DNA from: Bacteroidota bacterium
GTDB lineage: Bacteria > Chloroflexota > Anaerolineae > Aggregatilineales > Phototrophicaceae
Direction of reading: 5' to 3'
Assembly (NCBI GenBank): GCA_027492915.1
Contig: JAPUDW010000432.1
Coordinates: 1 to 34,368 of the forward strand
Length of the DNA stretch: 34,368 bases
In this document: one piece after another, positions 22,746 to 30,922 of the stretch
Layout: each line of letters starts with the position of its first letter
Numbering within the stretch: position 1 is the first letter of the stretch
Notes under the pieces: model-generated
Told to the model about the DNA's origin: nothing
The model's database searches: none
The model's input: the letters and a program-made list of their open reading frames with translations, nothing else
Translations under genes and position numbers: made by a program

Positions 22746-24533
22746 ATGATAAACAAACGCCTATTCAACATTCCCCTTCGCCGGCTGGTGATCGCCCTCG
22801 TGGTGGTTGTGCTGCTTACCGTTGGCCTCGCGCTCGACCTCGCCAACCGCGGCCTTGCGTGGCGCGTATTCTGGTCGCTCACCGGCGAGGAAACCCCGCT
22901 GGCTCAGGTGCGCGGCATGGTCGAGTGGGCGGGTAATTTCTTGCGTGTGCCGCTGCAAACCGCGCCGGATGTACCGATCAATCACACTGATGTCTCGCCC
23001 TACGGCATCAACACCTTCTTACAGCAGGAGGTTGAAGTCGTTAAGCGTGACCGCAGCCTGCAAATGATTAGCGAAGCCGGCTTCAAGATGATCCGCCAGC
23101 AGTTCGAATGGGCGGATATTGAAGTTGGTGGGCGCGGCGACTTTACCGACCGCCGCAACGACCTGAACGGCGATGGCACCATTGACGACAGCGACGCGAT
23201 TTCGGCATGGGCGAAGTATGACAACATCGTTGACCTTGCCGAAAAGTACGGCATCCAAATCCAAGCGCGGCTCGACAACCCGCCGAAGTGGTCACGCGCC
23301 AACCCCGACGCGGGTGACAAAGCCCCGCCTGATGACTATCAGGACTTCGTGAACTTCGCCGTCGCGGTCGCCGAGCGTTATCAGGGGCGCATCCGCTACT
23401 ATCAGATTTGGAACGAGCCGAACGCCAACGAGGAATGGGGCAAGCAGCCCGTTAACCCCGAAGCCTATACCGACCTGCTCTGCCGTACTTACGCCGCGCT
23501 CAAAGCGGTTGACCCAAATCTCGTCGTCATCAGCGGGCCACTGTCGCCCACCGTCGAGCTAACCGAACGCAACCTCAACGACTTCATCTTCCTCCAGCGC
23601 ATGTATGACGCGGGGGCGAAGGACTGCTTCGATGTGATGTCGGCGCAGGGTTACGGCTTCTTCAGCGGGCCGACTGACCGCCGCATGCGCCCGATGACCC
23701 TCACCTACGCGCGCCACATCTACATCCGCGACATCATGGTTGCGAACGGCGATGCGAACAAGTCGATCTGGATTAGCGAGGCCGCGTGGAACCCGCAGCC
23801 CGACGACCCGAACATTATTCAGAACGGCGCGTTCGGCATCGTCACCGAGGAAGAAGCCGCACGCTATATGCCGCTGGCTTACCAACGGGCGCAGGAAGAA
23901 TGGCCGTGGCTGGGCAACATCTCGTATTGGTTCTTCAAACGTCCGGCTGACTACGAGAAAAATCAGGCGTTTTATTACTTCCGCATGGTCGAGCCGGATT
24001 TCACACCGCTGCCCATCTACGACAGTATGAAGCAGTACATCACGGGGCAATCACCCACACTGTATGCGGGTGTCCATCAAGCCGAAAGTTGGGCTATAAA
24101 CAAAAAGGATTTTCAGGGTCTTGAATCTTCATCAGATGCGGATTTTGGTCAAGTTAGTAGGATGAGATCAGCAGATTTCACCGTTTATGGCACAGATTTA
24201 ATCATCAAGTGGAAAGGTGGAAATGCAGACGCAAATGTTGATGGTCAGGAAATTTACATTCCAGATGATTCAGCTTTCGAGCAATATAAAGATTTACCAG
24301 AGACAATTCACTTCTTAAATCCGTTATATGAAGCAAGTATCCATTTATCCAATACAGCAAGCATTCATAGAATTACTGATCTGAATATAGGCGAAGGAAT
24401 AATAGGCCTTTCCTCCATCACCGTCCTTGACCGCACCGTGCAGAACATCCTGCCCCTCGCGGCAGGCGCACTCATCGCCCTCGGCATGACTCTCTATGTT
24501 ATCGGCACCGCATGGCGGGAGCGCCGGAAGTGA
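22746..24533 (+). CDS. Membrane-anchored glycoside hydrolase, TIM-barrel (GH39/GH5-like clan A)
   Basis: The protein has 595 residues, with an N-terminal signal anchor (LVIALVVVVLLTVGLAL) and a second membrane helix at the C-terminus (NILPLAAGALIALGMTLYVIG). The barrel (about 70-440) has the clan GH-A pair: acid/base Glu224 in YQIWNEPNANEEWG and nucleophile Glu345 in SIWISEAAWNP. A DLNGDGTIDDSD loop near residue 138 looks like a calcium-binding or dockerin-like insertion. It probably trims surface or exported polysaccharide; the sugar is unknown. The frame extends to 22389, but the TATAAT at 22733 and the overlap with the opposite gene favour 22746. The segment 24080-24410, before the final helix, is much more AT-rich than the rest. 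The stop overlaps the GTG of the next gene. Confidence 0.82.
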   Translation: MINKRLFNIPLRRLVIALVVVVLLTVGLALDLANRGLAWRVFWSLTGEETPLAQVRGMVEWAGNFLRVPLQTAPDVPINHTDVSPYGINTFLQQEVEVVKRDRSLQMISEAGFKMIRQQFEWADIEVGGRGDFTDRRNDLNGDGTIDDSDAISAWAKYDNIVDLAEKYGIQIQARLDNPPKWSRANPDAGDKAPPDDYQDFVNFAVAVAERYQGRIRYYQIWNEPNANEEWGKQPVNPEAYTDLLCRTYAALKAVDPNLVVISGPLSPTVELTERNLNDFIFLQRMYDAGAKDCFDVMSAQGYGFFSGPTDRRMRPMTLTYARHIYIRDIMVANGDANKSIWISEAAWNPQPDDPNIIQNGAFGIVTEEEAARYMPLAYQRAQEEWPWLGNISYWFFKRPADYEKNQAFYYFRMVEPDFTPLPIYDSMKQYITGQSPTLYAGVHQAESWAINKKDFQGLESSSDADFGQVSRMRSADFTVYGTDLIIKWKGGNADANVDGQEIYIPDDSAFEQYKDLPETIHFLNPLYEASIHLSNTASIHRITDLNIGEGIIGLSSITVLDRTVQNILPLAAGALIALGMTLYVIGTAWRERRK

Positions 24534-26614
24534 GCCAACAACGCGGCACTGTAGGGGCGCACGGCGGTGCGCCCTCATCCTCCTCTGCGTCCTTGCCTCT
24601 TAGCGTCTTTGCGTTGAGCCTTGGCATTATCCTCCTCGCCGCTGCCCTGCGCTTCCACCACCTCGGCACGCAGTCGCTGTGGAATGACGAAGGCAACGCC
24701 TATGTGCAGGCCACCCGCAACTTCACCGACATCGCCGCCAACGCCGCCCGTGACATTCACCCCCCCGGTTACTACTGGCTGCTGGCACTTTGGCGCGGCT
24801 TGATGGGGGAAAGTGAAATCGCCCTGCGGTCACTTTCAACCTTTGCCAGCATCCTCAGCATCGCCTTCACATTCGCCCTCGGCAAACGCCTGTTTAATCC
24901 GGCGGCGGGGTTAGCGGCGGCACTGGTGGTTGCCCTCAACAGCTTCAGCATCTACTACGCGCAGGAAGCCCGTATGTACGCGCTGCTGGCACTGTGGGGC
25001 GCGGCGGGCATGTGGGCATTGGTCGGCCTCATCAAAAGTCAGCCCATTTTAGGGACTGTAGGGACGCAGCATCTCGCTTCCCCCCCCTCGCCAAAGCATT
25101 GGAGAGGGCTACGAGCGCCGTTAGCGAGTGGGGGGGTGAGGTGGCATTGGGCATTAGCCCTCGCCCTCGTCAACGCGGCTGGCCTCTACACGCAGTACGC
25201 CTACCCGTTCATCATGCTCGCGCAGGGGGTCATCTTCCTCCTCTGGCTCATTATCCAGTTTGTACGCCCTCAACCCATTTCTTTACTCAGTACTCGGTAC
25301 TCAGCACTCAGTACTTATATTGCTGCTAACCTCCTCGCCCTGCTCATCTTCCTGCCGTGGCTGCCAACTGCCTTGCGTCAAGTCACCCAATGGCCGAGTA
25401 CCGGCACACCAATTCCGCCGTCGGAAGCGTTGGGGATCATCAGCGGCTGGTTCACCCTCGGCATCACCTACGACTTCGTGCCGAACGCCCTCAACTACCT
25501 GCCCATCGCCCTTAGCTTGCTGCTCGTCGGCTTTATCGGCGGGGTATGGGTGCGCGGACGAAAAGGGTTATGGGCGGCGCTCGTGCCAGTGCTGTGGGCG
25601 GGTTTGCCAATCATCTTATTTCTAGCGCTCGGCTTATTCCGTCCCGCCAACCTCAAATTTTTGCTACCGGCACAACTCGGCTTTGCGCTGCTGGTCGGCG
25701 CGGGTTTCGGCGGCTGGTGGTCGCTGGCGCGGCGTGGGTTTCGGCTTGACCGCATCACCCTTATCCTCGGCATCTTGCAAATGCTCTGGCTGCTGGTTTA
25801 CCTCTATAACGGCCTCATGCCGCTGTACAGCGACCCGCACTTTCAACGACCCGACTACCGCCAGATGGTCGCGCAGATCACGGCTGACCCGCGCGAGGGC
25901 GATGCCATCATCCTTGACGCGCCCAATCAGGAAGAAGTCTTTCGCTACTACTATCGTGGCGAAGCACCTGTGTATCCGCTTCCGGCTGGCCTCGGCGGCG
26001 ACGATGCCGGAACATTGGCCGAGGTTGAAGCCATCATCGAGCAGCACGACCGCCTCTTTGTGTTGTTCTGGGGGGAAGCCGAGCGTGACCCCAACCATAT
26101 CGTCGAACGCACATTGGACAGCACCACCTTCGAGGCAGGGCAGGATACATGGTTCGGCGATGTGCGTTTCGCCCGCTATGTAACGCCAGCAGCCTTTGGG
26201 GAGTCTATGGTTGTGCATAAACGATTTGGCGACTTGATCTGGCTGGAACGTGCCGCTATCAGCGGCGAACGCTTCCGCGCGGGGGACGTGGTACAGGTGC
26301 GCTTGGAATGGCACACTGATGCACTGCTCGACACCCGCTACAAAGTGTTCGTCCAACTGTTGAACACCGGCGGCGTGTTGATGGCGCAGCGTGACAGCGA
26401 ACCCGCGGGGAATTCACTACCAACGACCAATTGGCAGCCGGACGAAATCGTGCTTGACCAGCATGGTCTCGCCCTACCGTCCGATTTACCCGCCGGAAAT
26501 TATCAGATCATCGTTGGCCTTTACAACATCGACGATGCCAACCAACGCCTGACCGCCGCCGGAAAAACCTATGTGCGCTTAGGGCAGATTGCAGTTATTG
26601 AGCCAGCAAACTGA
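24530..26614 (+). CDS. GT39/ArnT-like integral membrane glycosyltransferase
   Basis: The 694-residue protein has about ten membrane helices. It has the lipid-phosphosugar-dependent GT-C signature: LWNDEGNAYVQATRN on the first outer loop, with the catalytic acidic pair in NDEG, then ARDIHPPGYYWLLALW, and NSFSIYYAQEARMYALL. A soluble C-terminal part (about 430-690) has a beta-sandwich look (FRAGDVVQVRLEWH). It would transfer sugars from a polyprenyl carrier outside the cell. The GTG at 24530 overlaps the upstream TGA and has GGGAG 8 nt before it; an in-frame ATG at 24512 is the alternative. The first 25 residues are encoded by repeat sequence, and two further repeats are translated in frame near 25057-25135 and 25285-25315. 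Confidence 0.85.
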   Translation: MSQQRGTVGAHGGAPSSSSASLPLSVFALSLGIILLAAALRFHHLGTQSLWNDEGNAYVQATRNFTDIAANAARDIHPPGYYWLLALWRGLMGESEIALRSLSTFASILSIAFTFALGKRLFNPAAGLAAALVVALNSFSIYYAQEARMYALLALWGAAGMWALVGLIKSQPILGTVGTQHLASPPSPKHWRGLRAPLASGGVRWHWALALALVNAAGLYTQYAYPFIMLAQGVIFLLWLIIQFVRPQPISLLSTRYSALSTYIAANLLALLIFLPWLPTALRQVTQWPSTGTPIPPSEALGIISGWFTLGITYDFVPNALNYLPIALSLLLVGFIGGVWVRGRKGLWAALVPVLWAGLPIILFLALGLFRPANLKFLLPAQLGFALLVGAGFGGWWSLARRGFRLDRITLILGILQMLWLLVYLYNGLMPLYSDPHFQRPDYRQMVAQITADPREGDAIILDAPNQEEVFRYYYRGEAPVYPLPAGLGGDDAGTLAEVEAIIEQHDRLFVLFWGEAERDPNHIVERTLDSTTFEAGQDTWFGDVRFARYVTPAAFGESMVVHKRFGDLIWLERAAISGERFRAGDVVQVRLEWHTDALLDTRYKVFVQLLNTGGVLMAQRDSEPAGNSLPTTNWQPDEIVLDQHGLALPSDLPAGNYQIIVGLYNIDDANQRLTAAGKTYVRLGQIAVIEPAN
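24550..24574 (+). repeat. TGTAGGG-headed palindrome inside the 5' coding region
   Basis: TGTAGG leads into GGGCGCAC at 24555-24562, which pairs perfectly with GTGCGCCC at 24567-24574 around GGCG. It is translated as part of the unstructured N-terminus (TVGAHGGAPS) of the GT39-like protein. Confidence 0.65.
25056..25136 (+). repeat. TGTAGGG head plus GGGGAGGG-type palindrome inside coding sequence (copy C)
   Basis: TGTAGGGACGC at 25056-25066 is followed by CCCCCCCTCGC from 25081, which pairs with GCGAGTGGGGGG at 25124-25135 with one mismatch. The enclosed sequence has further short complementarities. It inserts about 27 residues (from TVGTQHL to LASGGV) between two membrane helices of the GT39-like protein without breaking the frame. 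Confidence 0.65.
25285..25315. repeat. Heptanucleotide tandem array inside coding sequence
   Basis: Four 7-bp units in a row, ACTCAGT, ACTCGGT, ACTCAGC and ACTCAGT, end with a partial ACT. It is translated as LLSTRYSALSTY within a loop of the GT39-like protein. Since 7 is not a multiple of 3, gain or loss of a unit would shift the frame. Confidence 0.65.
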
Positions 26615-26716
26615 ACAAGGCATGAGCATCCGTTGACGCTCATTTCAAACTGACGTTACAATCACGGCTAAGGGGAACAGACTTACTTTATTTAATTCCA
26701 GCGGAGGCAGACCCAA

Positions 26717-27649
26717 ATGCGTGTCATTATTACCGGCGGAACAGGGCTAATCGGCAGGGCATTAGCCAACAATTTGGCGCACGACCATCATGAGGTGATC
26801 GTCCTCAGCCGCAACACCAACAAAACCAGCGGGTTAGATGGTGGCGTAAAAGTCGTTAAGTGGGATGGGCGCACAGCCGAAGGGTGGGGTTCACTGGCAG
26901 ATGGCGCGGGGGCAATCGTCAACCTCGCGGGTGAAAGTATTGCCGGTGAAGGCTTCCCGCCCAGCCGCTGGACGAAAGAGCGTAAGAAGCGCATTATCGA
27001 CAGCCGTATTAACGCGGGTAAAGCCGTTCTCGAAGCCATTTCCGCCGCCACTAAAAAACCGGATGTGCTTATTCAAGCCTCCGCCGTTGGTTACTACGGC
27101 ACCCACGGCGACGAACCGATTACCGAAGAACATGCCCCCGGCAGCGACTTCCTCGCCACCACCTGCGTCCAGTGGGAAGCCGTTACCGCGCCCGTCGAAA
27201 AGATGGGTGTGCGCCGTGCCATTATCCGCACCGGCATTTTGCTCTCGACAAAAGGCGGCGTACTGCCCCAACTGTCGCTGCCCTTCAAATTGTTCGCGGG
27301 CGGCCCCATCGGCAGCGGCAAGCAGCAGATGCCATGGATACACATTGATGATGAAATCGGCGCAATCCGCTTCCTCATCGACAACGCCGATGCCAGCGGT
27401 GCCTATAACCTGAGTGCGCCCGAAGTCGTCAATAACGAAACCCTCGCCAAAATTTTGGGACGTGTGATGAAACGACCATCGTTCCTTACCGCGCCCGGCT
27501 TCGCCTTTAAGCTGGCCTTCGGCGAACTCGCCATACTGCTGTTGGAAGGCCAACGTGCTATTCCGAAACGGCTGGAAGAGGCAGGGTATCCGTTCAAATT
27601 CACGCAGCCTGAACCGGCGCTAAAAGACTTGATCGACAACGGGAAATAA
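26717..27649 (+). CDS. TIGR01777-family NAD(P)-dependent epimerase/SDR protein
   Basis: This 310-residue extended short-chain dehydrogenase-like protein of the YfcH/SDR39U1 group has the cofactor loop [13 protein letters not shown] at the N-terminus. [11 protein letters not shown] and [14 protein letters not shown] follow, then [12 protein letters not shown] with the Tyr, and [11 protein letters not shown] and [11 protein letters not shown] in the C-terminal half. This is the standard family order. A CGGAGG ribosome-binding site precedes the ATG. The cellular role of the family is uncertain, with links to cell division or envelope proposed in some bacteria. It ends in a weak terminator. Confidence 0.93.
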   Translation: MRVIITGGTGLIGRALANNLAHDHHEVIVLSRNTNKTSGLDGGVKVVKWDGRTAEGWGSLADGAGAIVNLAGESIAGEGFPPSRWTKERKKRIIDSRINAGKAVLEAISAATKKPDVLIQASAVGYYGTHGDEPITEEHAPGSDFLATTCVQWEAVTAPVEKMGVRRAIIRTGILLSTKGGVLPQLSLPFKLFAGGPIGSGKQQMPWIHIDDEIGAIRFLIDNADASGAYNLSAPEVVNNETLAKILGRVMKRPSFLTAPGFAFKLAFGELAILLLEGQRAIPKRLEEAGYPFKFTQPEPALKDLIDNGK

Positions 27650-27656
27650 ATCACGC

Positions 27657-27690
27657 CCCTCACCTTCAGATAACTGCGGGTGAGGGTTTG
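27657..27690 (+). terminator. Candidate terminator after the TIGR01777 gene
   Basis: CCCTCACC at 27657-27664 pairs with GGTGAGGG at 27679-27686, with a 14-nt loop and TTTGTTG after it. The large loop and broken T-run make it weak. Confidence 0.45.
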
Positions 27691-27716
27691 TTGCCACAGA
27701 TAGTATTCGGTCGCTG

Positions 27717-28481
27717 ATGCCAAACATGACATATAAGACAGTTATTTTCTTTGACCTCGACGGAACGTTGCAGCTAAACCCGTTCGAGACTGCCGTGTGG
27801 CCCGATATTGTTGGGGAAATCGTCCAAAAGACGGGCAAACTCGCCTATGAAGTCATCCAAATGTTCGAGGATGAAAGTGCAACGCGCCAGAATGATGATA
27901 GCATTCCGGCTGTTTTCGCGATGGATTTCGACAGCATTTGCACGACAGTGGCGCAGCGATTGGGGGTCAGCCTGAGCCACAATTGCACCGACCTCGTCCG
28001 TAAATACGCCGCCACCCATTCAAGCCTGCTGGATGGTGCGCTCGAAACATTAACCAAGCTCCGCGCTCCGCACCGTGCTTTAGTGGTCGCGACCAAAGGA
28101 CTCGCCAAATATCAGCTTCCGGTGATGAACGCGCTGGGTTTAACCCCTTATTTCACCTCCATCCTGTCGCCCGATTCCCACAACGGCCTCAAGAAACACC
28201 GTCACTTCTTCGGCGAATGGGCGGATTATCCTGCCCTGCGTATGATGGTGGGCGACTTGTACGAGGACGATGTGCTGTACCCCGGCGGTCACGGTTTCAT
28301 GACGATATGGAAGCCGCTGCCGTCATTGGTTCCGGCTGATCTGCACGGCTACGATCCGTTCACCCGCGCCCAGAACTACCCTTACACGACCCGGCAAACG
28401 CACCCTGCCGATGCCATCATTCTCACACTGCGGGAACTCCCAATGCTTATATCCTACATCGAGCAGCACCACGCCCCATGA
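27717..28481 (+). CDS. HAD-superfamily hydrolase
   Basis: The 254-residue protein has motif I IFFDLDGTLQL at the N-terminus (nucleophile Asp and acid/base Asp), a Thr-Lys pair in VVATKGLAKY (motifs II and III), and motif IV MMVGDLYEDDVL. A helical cap lies between motifs I and II. It is most likely a small phosphatase; the substrate is unknown. The start is uncertain, with ATGs at 27717 and 27726 and no clear ribosome-binding site at either. The stop overlaps the start of the folC-like gene (ATGA), so translation is coupled and the phosphatase may act in the same pathway, perhaps dephosphorylation in pterin/folate synthesis. That link is inference. Confidence 0.85.
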   Translation: MPNMTYKTVIFFDLDGTLQLNPFETAVWPDIVGEIVQKTGKLAYEVIQMFEDESATRQNDDSIPAVFAMDFDSICTTVAQRLGVSLSHNCTDLVRKYAATHSSLLDGALETLTKLRAPHRALVVATKGLAKYQLPVMNALGLTPYFTSILSPDSHNGLKKHRHFFGEWADYPALRMMVGDLYEDDVLYPGGHGFMTIWKPLPSLVPADLHGYDPFTRAQNYPYTTRQTHPADAIILTLRELPMLISYIEQHHAP

Positions 28482-29707
28482 ACTTTGAGCAGGCCTTACG
28501 CGCCATCAGCCAGCCCATCCGCGCCACCGCCCTGCCGGACTCGCTGGATCACATGCACCGGCTGCTGGATGCGCTGGGCAGCCCGCAGCAAGACTATCCT
28601 TCGGTCGTGGTGGCTGGTTCGGTGGGCAAAGGCACCACCTGCCACCAGCTTGCCACACTGCTGAACCCACATTTAAAGGTTGGCTTGTTCACCAGCCCTC
28701 ACCTCCACAGCTTCCGCGAACGGTTCAGCATCAATGGTGTGTTAATCGCGCAGGGAGAGTTTATCGAGGGTGTTTCCCGCATTCAGCAGGCAGCCGCCCA
28801 ACTCGACACCCACTACAGCACCTTCGAAATGTCTACCGCGCTCGCGTTGTGGTGGTTTCGGCAGCAGGCGGTCGATATTGCCGTCCTCGAAATTGGCATC
28901 GGTGGGCGCTTCGACGCGGTGAACGTGGTCGCCAACACACTCGCCCTCATCACCCCGATTGAACTGGAACACGCTGCTATGCTCGGTGGCACACTTACCT
29001 CAATCGCCGGTCATAAAGCCGGTATCATCCAACCGCAGGGTTACACCCTCGCCGCGCCCCAACAACCGGAAGTCGAGGCCGTACTGCGCCACGAAGCCGC
29101 AACAAAACACGCCCACCTCCAATTTGAGCCAATCACGACGCTCGCCCTCGCCGCCTGCAACAACCTCTTGCAGCGCGGCATCCTTCCGCCCTTTGACTTG
29201 CCAGCAGCCACTCCGCCCGTCAATATCCCCGCACGGCTGGAACACATCACCTTAGCCGACAAAAGTGTGCTGATCGACGGCGCACATACACTCGGTAGCG
29301 CTCAACGCCTACTTGCGGAAATCGAACGCCTCGCCCCGCAAACACCTGTCCGCCTTATCATCGGCATACTGCGCGACAAAGCCATCCAATCCTTTGTCAC
29401 CCTGTTTGATGATCCGCGTTACCATATCGTCCTCACCCAACTGCCCGGCCACCGTGCCGCCAGCGCAGGGCAGATCCACCAATCACTCGCCCTACACCAC
29501 GCCCACATGACCCTGCAAGCTGTTTTACAAACCGCGCTAGAAGAAGCGCTCGCCGCCCCCGAAAGCTTGATCGTCGTCACCGGCTCACTGCGAACGGCTG
29601 CCCTCGCCCGTGAATATCTGGGACTGCTCAACGATGAGGAACGCGAGGAAGCTTTGCTCACCCGCCACATTTTCGAAGGTGCGGAGTATCTTGCGAAGCT
29701 GCGTTGA
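28478..29707 (+). CDS. folC: FolC-like folylpolyglutamate/dihydrofolate synthase (divergent)
   Basis: This Mur-ligase-fold enzyme of 409 residues should add glutamate to folates or to dihydropteroate. The family path is clear: VVVAGSVGKGTTCHQLA (P-loop), LFTSPHLHSFRERFSING, LEIGIGGRFDAVN, IAGHKAGII, then IPARLEHI and LIDGAHTLGSAQRL in the C-terminal domain. Several signature positions differ. The usual GTNGKGS is GSVGKGT, the Glu of IAxEKAGI is His, and DGAHN is DGAHT. The protein is slightly shorter than typical FolC because the segment linking the two domains is reduced. It is translationally coupled to the upstream HAD gene (ATGA). Activity is probable but the substitutions leave some doubt. 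Confidence 0.82.
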   Translation: MNFEQALRAISQPIRATALPDSLDHMHRLLDALGSPQQDYPSVVVAGSVGKGTTCHQLATLLNPHLKVGLFTSPHLHSFRERFSINGVLIAQGEFIEGVSRIQQAAAQLDTHYSTFEMSTALALWWFRQQAVDIAVLEIGIGGRFDAVNVVANTLALITPIELEHAAMLGGTLTSIAGHKAGIIQPQGYTLAAPQQPEVEAVLRHEAATKHAHLQFEPITTLALAACNNLLQRGILPPFDLPAATPPVNIPARLEHITLADKSVLIDGAHTLGSAQRLLAEIERLAPQTPVRLIIGILRDKAIQSFVTLFDDPRYHIVLTQLPGHRAASAGQIHQSLALHHAHMTLQAVLQTALEEALAAPESLIVVTGSLRTAALAREYLGLLNDEEREEALLTRHIFEGAEYLAKLR

Positions 29708-29745
29708 ACATTTTCCACAGCTTAAACGTTAATTGGGTTGAAGGC

Positions 29746-29754
29746 TGTTATAAT
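29746..29754 (+). promoter_or_regulatory. Extended -10 promoter upstream of the PAP2-like gene
   Basis: TGTTATAAT combines a TGn extension with a perfect TATAAT. The leader to the start at 29910 would be about 150 nt; I see no stable hairpin or small frame in it. Confidence 0.45.
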
Positions 29755-29909
29755 AGCGGTCTGCTGGGTAAGAAAATGAACTGGCTCTAACACAAAGTTA
29801 AACATCCTTACACCAATTTTCACGATTCTTATGTTAGAGTAAAACGGTTACAGATCGTTCACCGCAGCATCAACCACCGCAAATTGGGTATATCACTGGG
29901 GAATAGGTA

Positions 29910-30506
29910 TTGAACGTATCGTCATATATGAATGCCCGTTGGGCGCGTGTCATTTCTAACCTGCTCAGTCCGCCGATGGTATGGGCGACGCTGGTCTTTA
30001 TCATCGCCTTCCACTTTGCCGAAAACCGTTTGCAGGGTCTTATGTGGGCGCTGACCTACGGCATTTTGGTCTGTGTGATGCCCATTCTCTACATTGCGTG
30101 GCGTGTGCGGCGTGGCAAAATTAGCGACCTTCACATGAAGGAACGGCAGGAGCGCATCATTCCCTTCGCCGTATCCATCGGCTGCGCCATCCTTGCGTGG
30201 ATCGTACTGCGCATGATGAACGCCCCTTCCATCCTCCCGCTGATTGCCGCTATCACCCTCGTCGAATTAGCCGTGATGCTGCTGATTACTTTCGCGTGGC
30301 AAATTAGTATGCACGCCATGAGTATCAGTGTCGCGGTTGTAGCCACGGGCATCGTGTTCGGCGCGGCACCCGCGCTCGCCGTTTCGCCCCTGCTGCCCAT
30401 CGTCGGCGCGGCACGGTTGCGGCTGCACCGTCACACACTGGCGCAAGTCATCGCCGGAGCCATCGTCGGCGCACTCATCCCCTTGATCGTTCTCGCAGTG
30501 ATGTAA
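29910..30506 (+). CDS. PAP2-like (phosphatidic acid phosphatase-related) membrane protein
   Basis: This 198-residue protein has five to six helices. It has a divergent PAP2 layout: K-x-RQERIIPF near residue 78 stands for the KxxxxxxRP motif, SMHAMSIS near residue 133 for the middle SGH motif, and ARLRLHRHTLAQVIAG near the C-terminus for SRxxxxxHxxxD. The last motif has Gln where the family has Asp, and the middle one is altered. Members dephosphorylate lipid phosphates such as undecaprenyl diphosphate, which would fit the polysaccharide genes in the window, but activity is uncertain. The TTG start has GGGG 8 nt upstream; the ATG at 29928 is the alternative. Confidence 0.7.
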   Translation: MNVSSYMNARWARVISNLLSPPMVWATLVFIIAFHFAENRLQGLMWALTYGILVCVMPILYIAWRVRRGKISDLHMKERQERIIPFAVSIGCAILAWIVLRMMNAPSILPLIAAITLVELAVMLLITFAWQISMHAMSISVAVVATGIVFGAAPALAVSPLLPIVGAARLRLHRHTLAQVIAGAIVGALIPLIVLAVM

Positions 30507-30510
30507 ATAA

Positions 30511-30535
30511 AAATAGGGCGACTTACGCCGCCCTA
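30511..30535 (-). terminator. Hairpin with T-run in the leftward direction
   Basis: TAGGGCG and CGCCCTA form a 7-bp stem around an 8-nt loop. The T-run (TTTTTATTT) follows it only on the minus strand. It could end transcripts reading leftward from the PA14/SH3b gene, nearly 400 bp away, and may also act on the PAP2-like gene. Confidence 0.4.
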
Positions 30536-30560
30536 CTCCTATCACAAACATAACCCCGTT

Positions 30561-30776
30561 TGTAGGGACGCGATACAAGGCTTGTCCGGTACTCGTTTTG
30601 TCAGAAATTACGGGACAAATGGGCTTAAAACGGCTAACCAGCCTGCATTTTAGAGGCGAACGCTATCCCTTGAAGTCGCTTTAGCAGACTTGTCTGGCGA
30701 TCAGCATGACGGCTTTAGCCTCATGCGAGGCAACCGCACTCATTTCTCAGTACTGGACAAGCCTTACATCGCGTCC
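30561..30776. repeat. Long inverted repeat element (28-bp arms, 155-bp spacer), MITE-like
   Basis: The left arm 30566-30593 and right arm 30749-30776 are inverted copies with 25 of 28 matches. The left arm begins with the TGTAGGG head seen in other repeats. The spacer contains a GCATGA...TCATGC hairpin near 30710. There is no open frame of note and no transposase. I could not see a clear target-site duplication. It may be a non-autonomous mobile element or a structured RNA. Confidence 0.6.
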
Positions 30777-30824
30777 GCACCATTTCCTCTGCAACCACCA
30801 CCCCTCAAAAACTTCATATGCCTC

Positions 30825-30874
30825 CCCTCTCCAAGCTGAACTCAGCAAATTGGAGAGGGTTGGGGGTGAGGTTA
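30825..30874 (+). repeat. GGGGAGGG-family palindromic repeat (copy D, intergenic)
   Basis: CCCTCTCCAA at 30825-30834 pairs perfectly with TTGGAGAGGG at 30850-30859, followed by the tail TTGGGGGTGAGGTT. The loop holds a smaller GCTGA...TCAGC stem. Together with the inverted repeat this fills most of the 416-bp gap between 30507 and 30922. Confidence 0.75.
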
Positions 30875-30922
30875 AGAGAAACCCCAAAACTATCGAGGAT
30901 AAATCCGAAGATGAGGGTAAAA

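Noticed and set aside
25056..25136. CRISPR-like array
   Set aside because: The palindromic units are not regularly spaced and have no spacers or cas genes; the same holds for all repeats in the window.
29755..29909. Leader peptide before the PAP2-like gene
   Set aside because: The only ATG frames in this leader are a few codons long and lack amino-acid runs or an attenuator hairpin.
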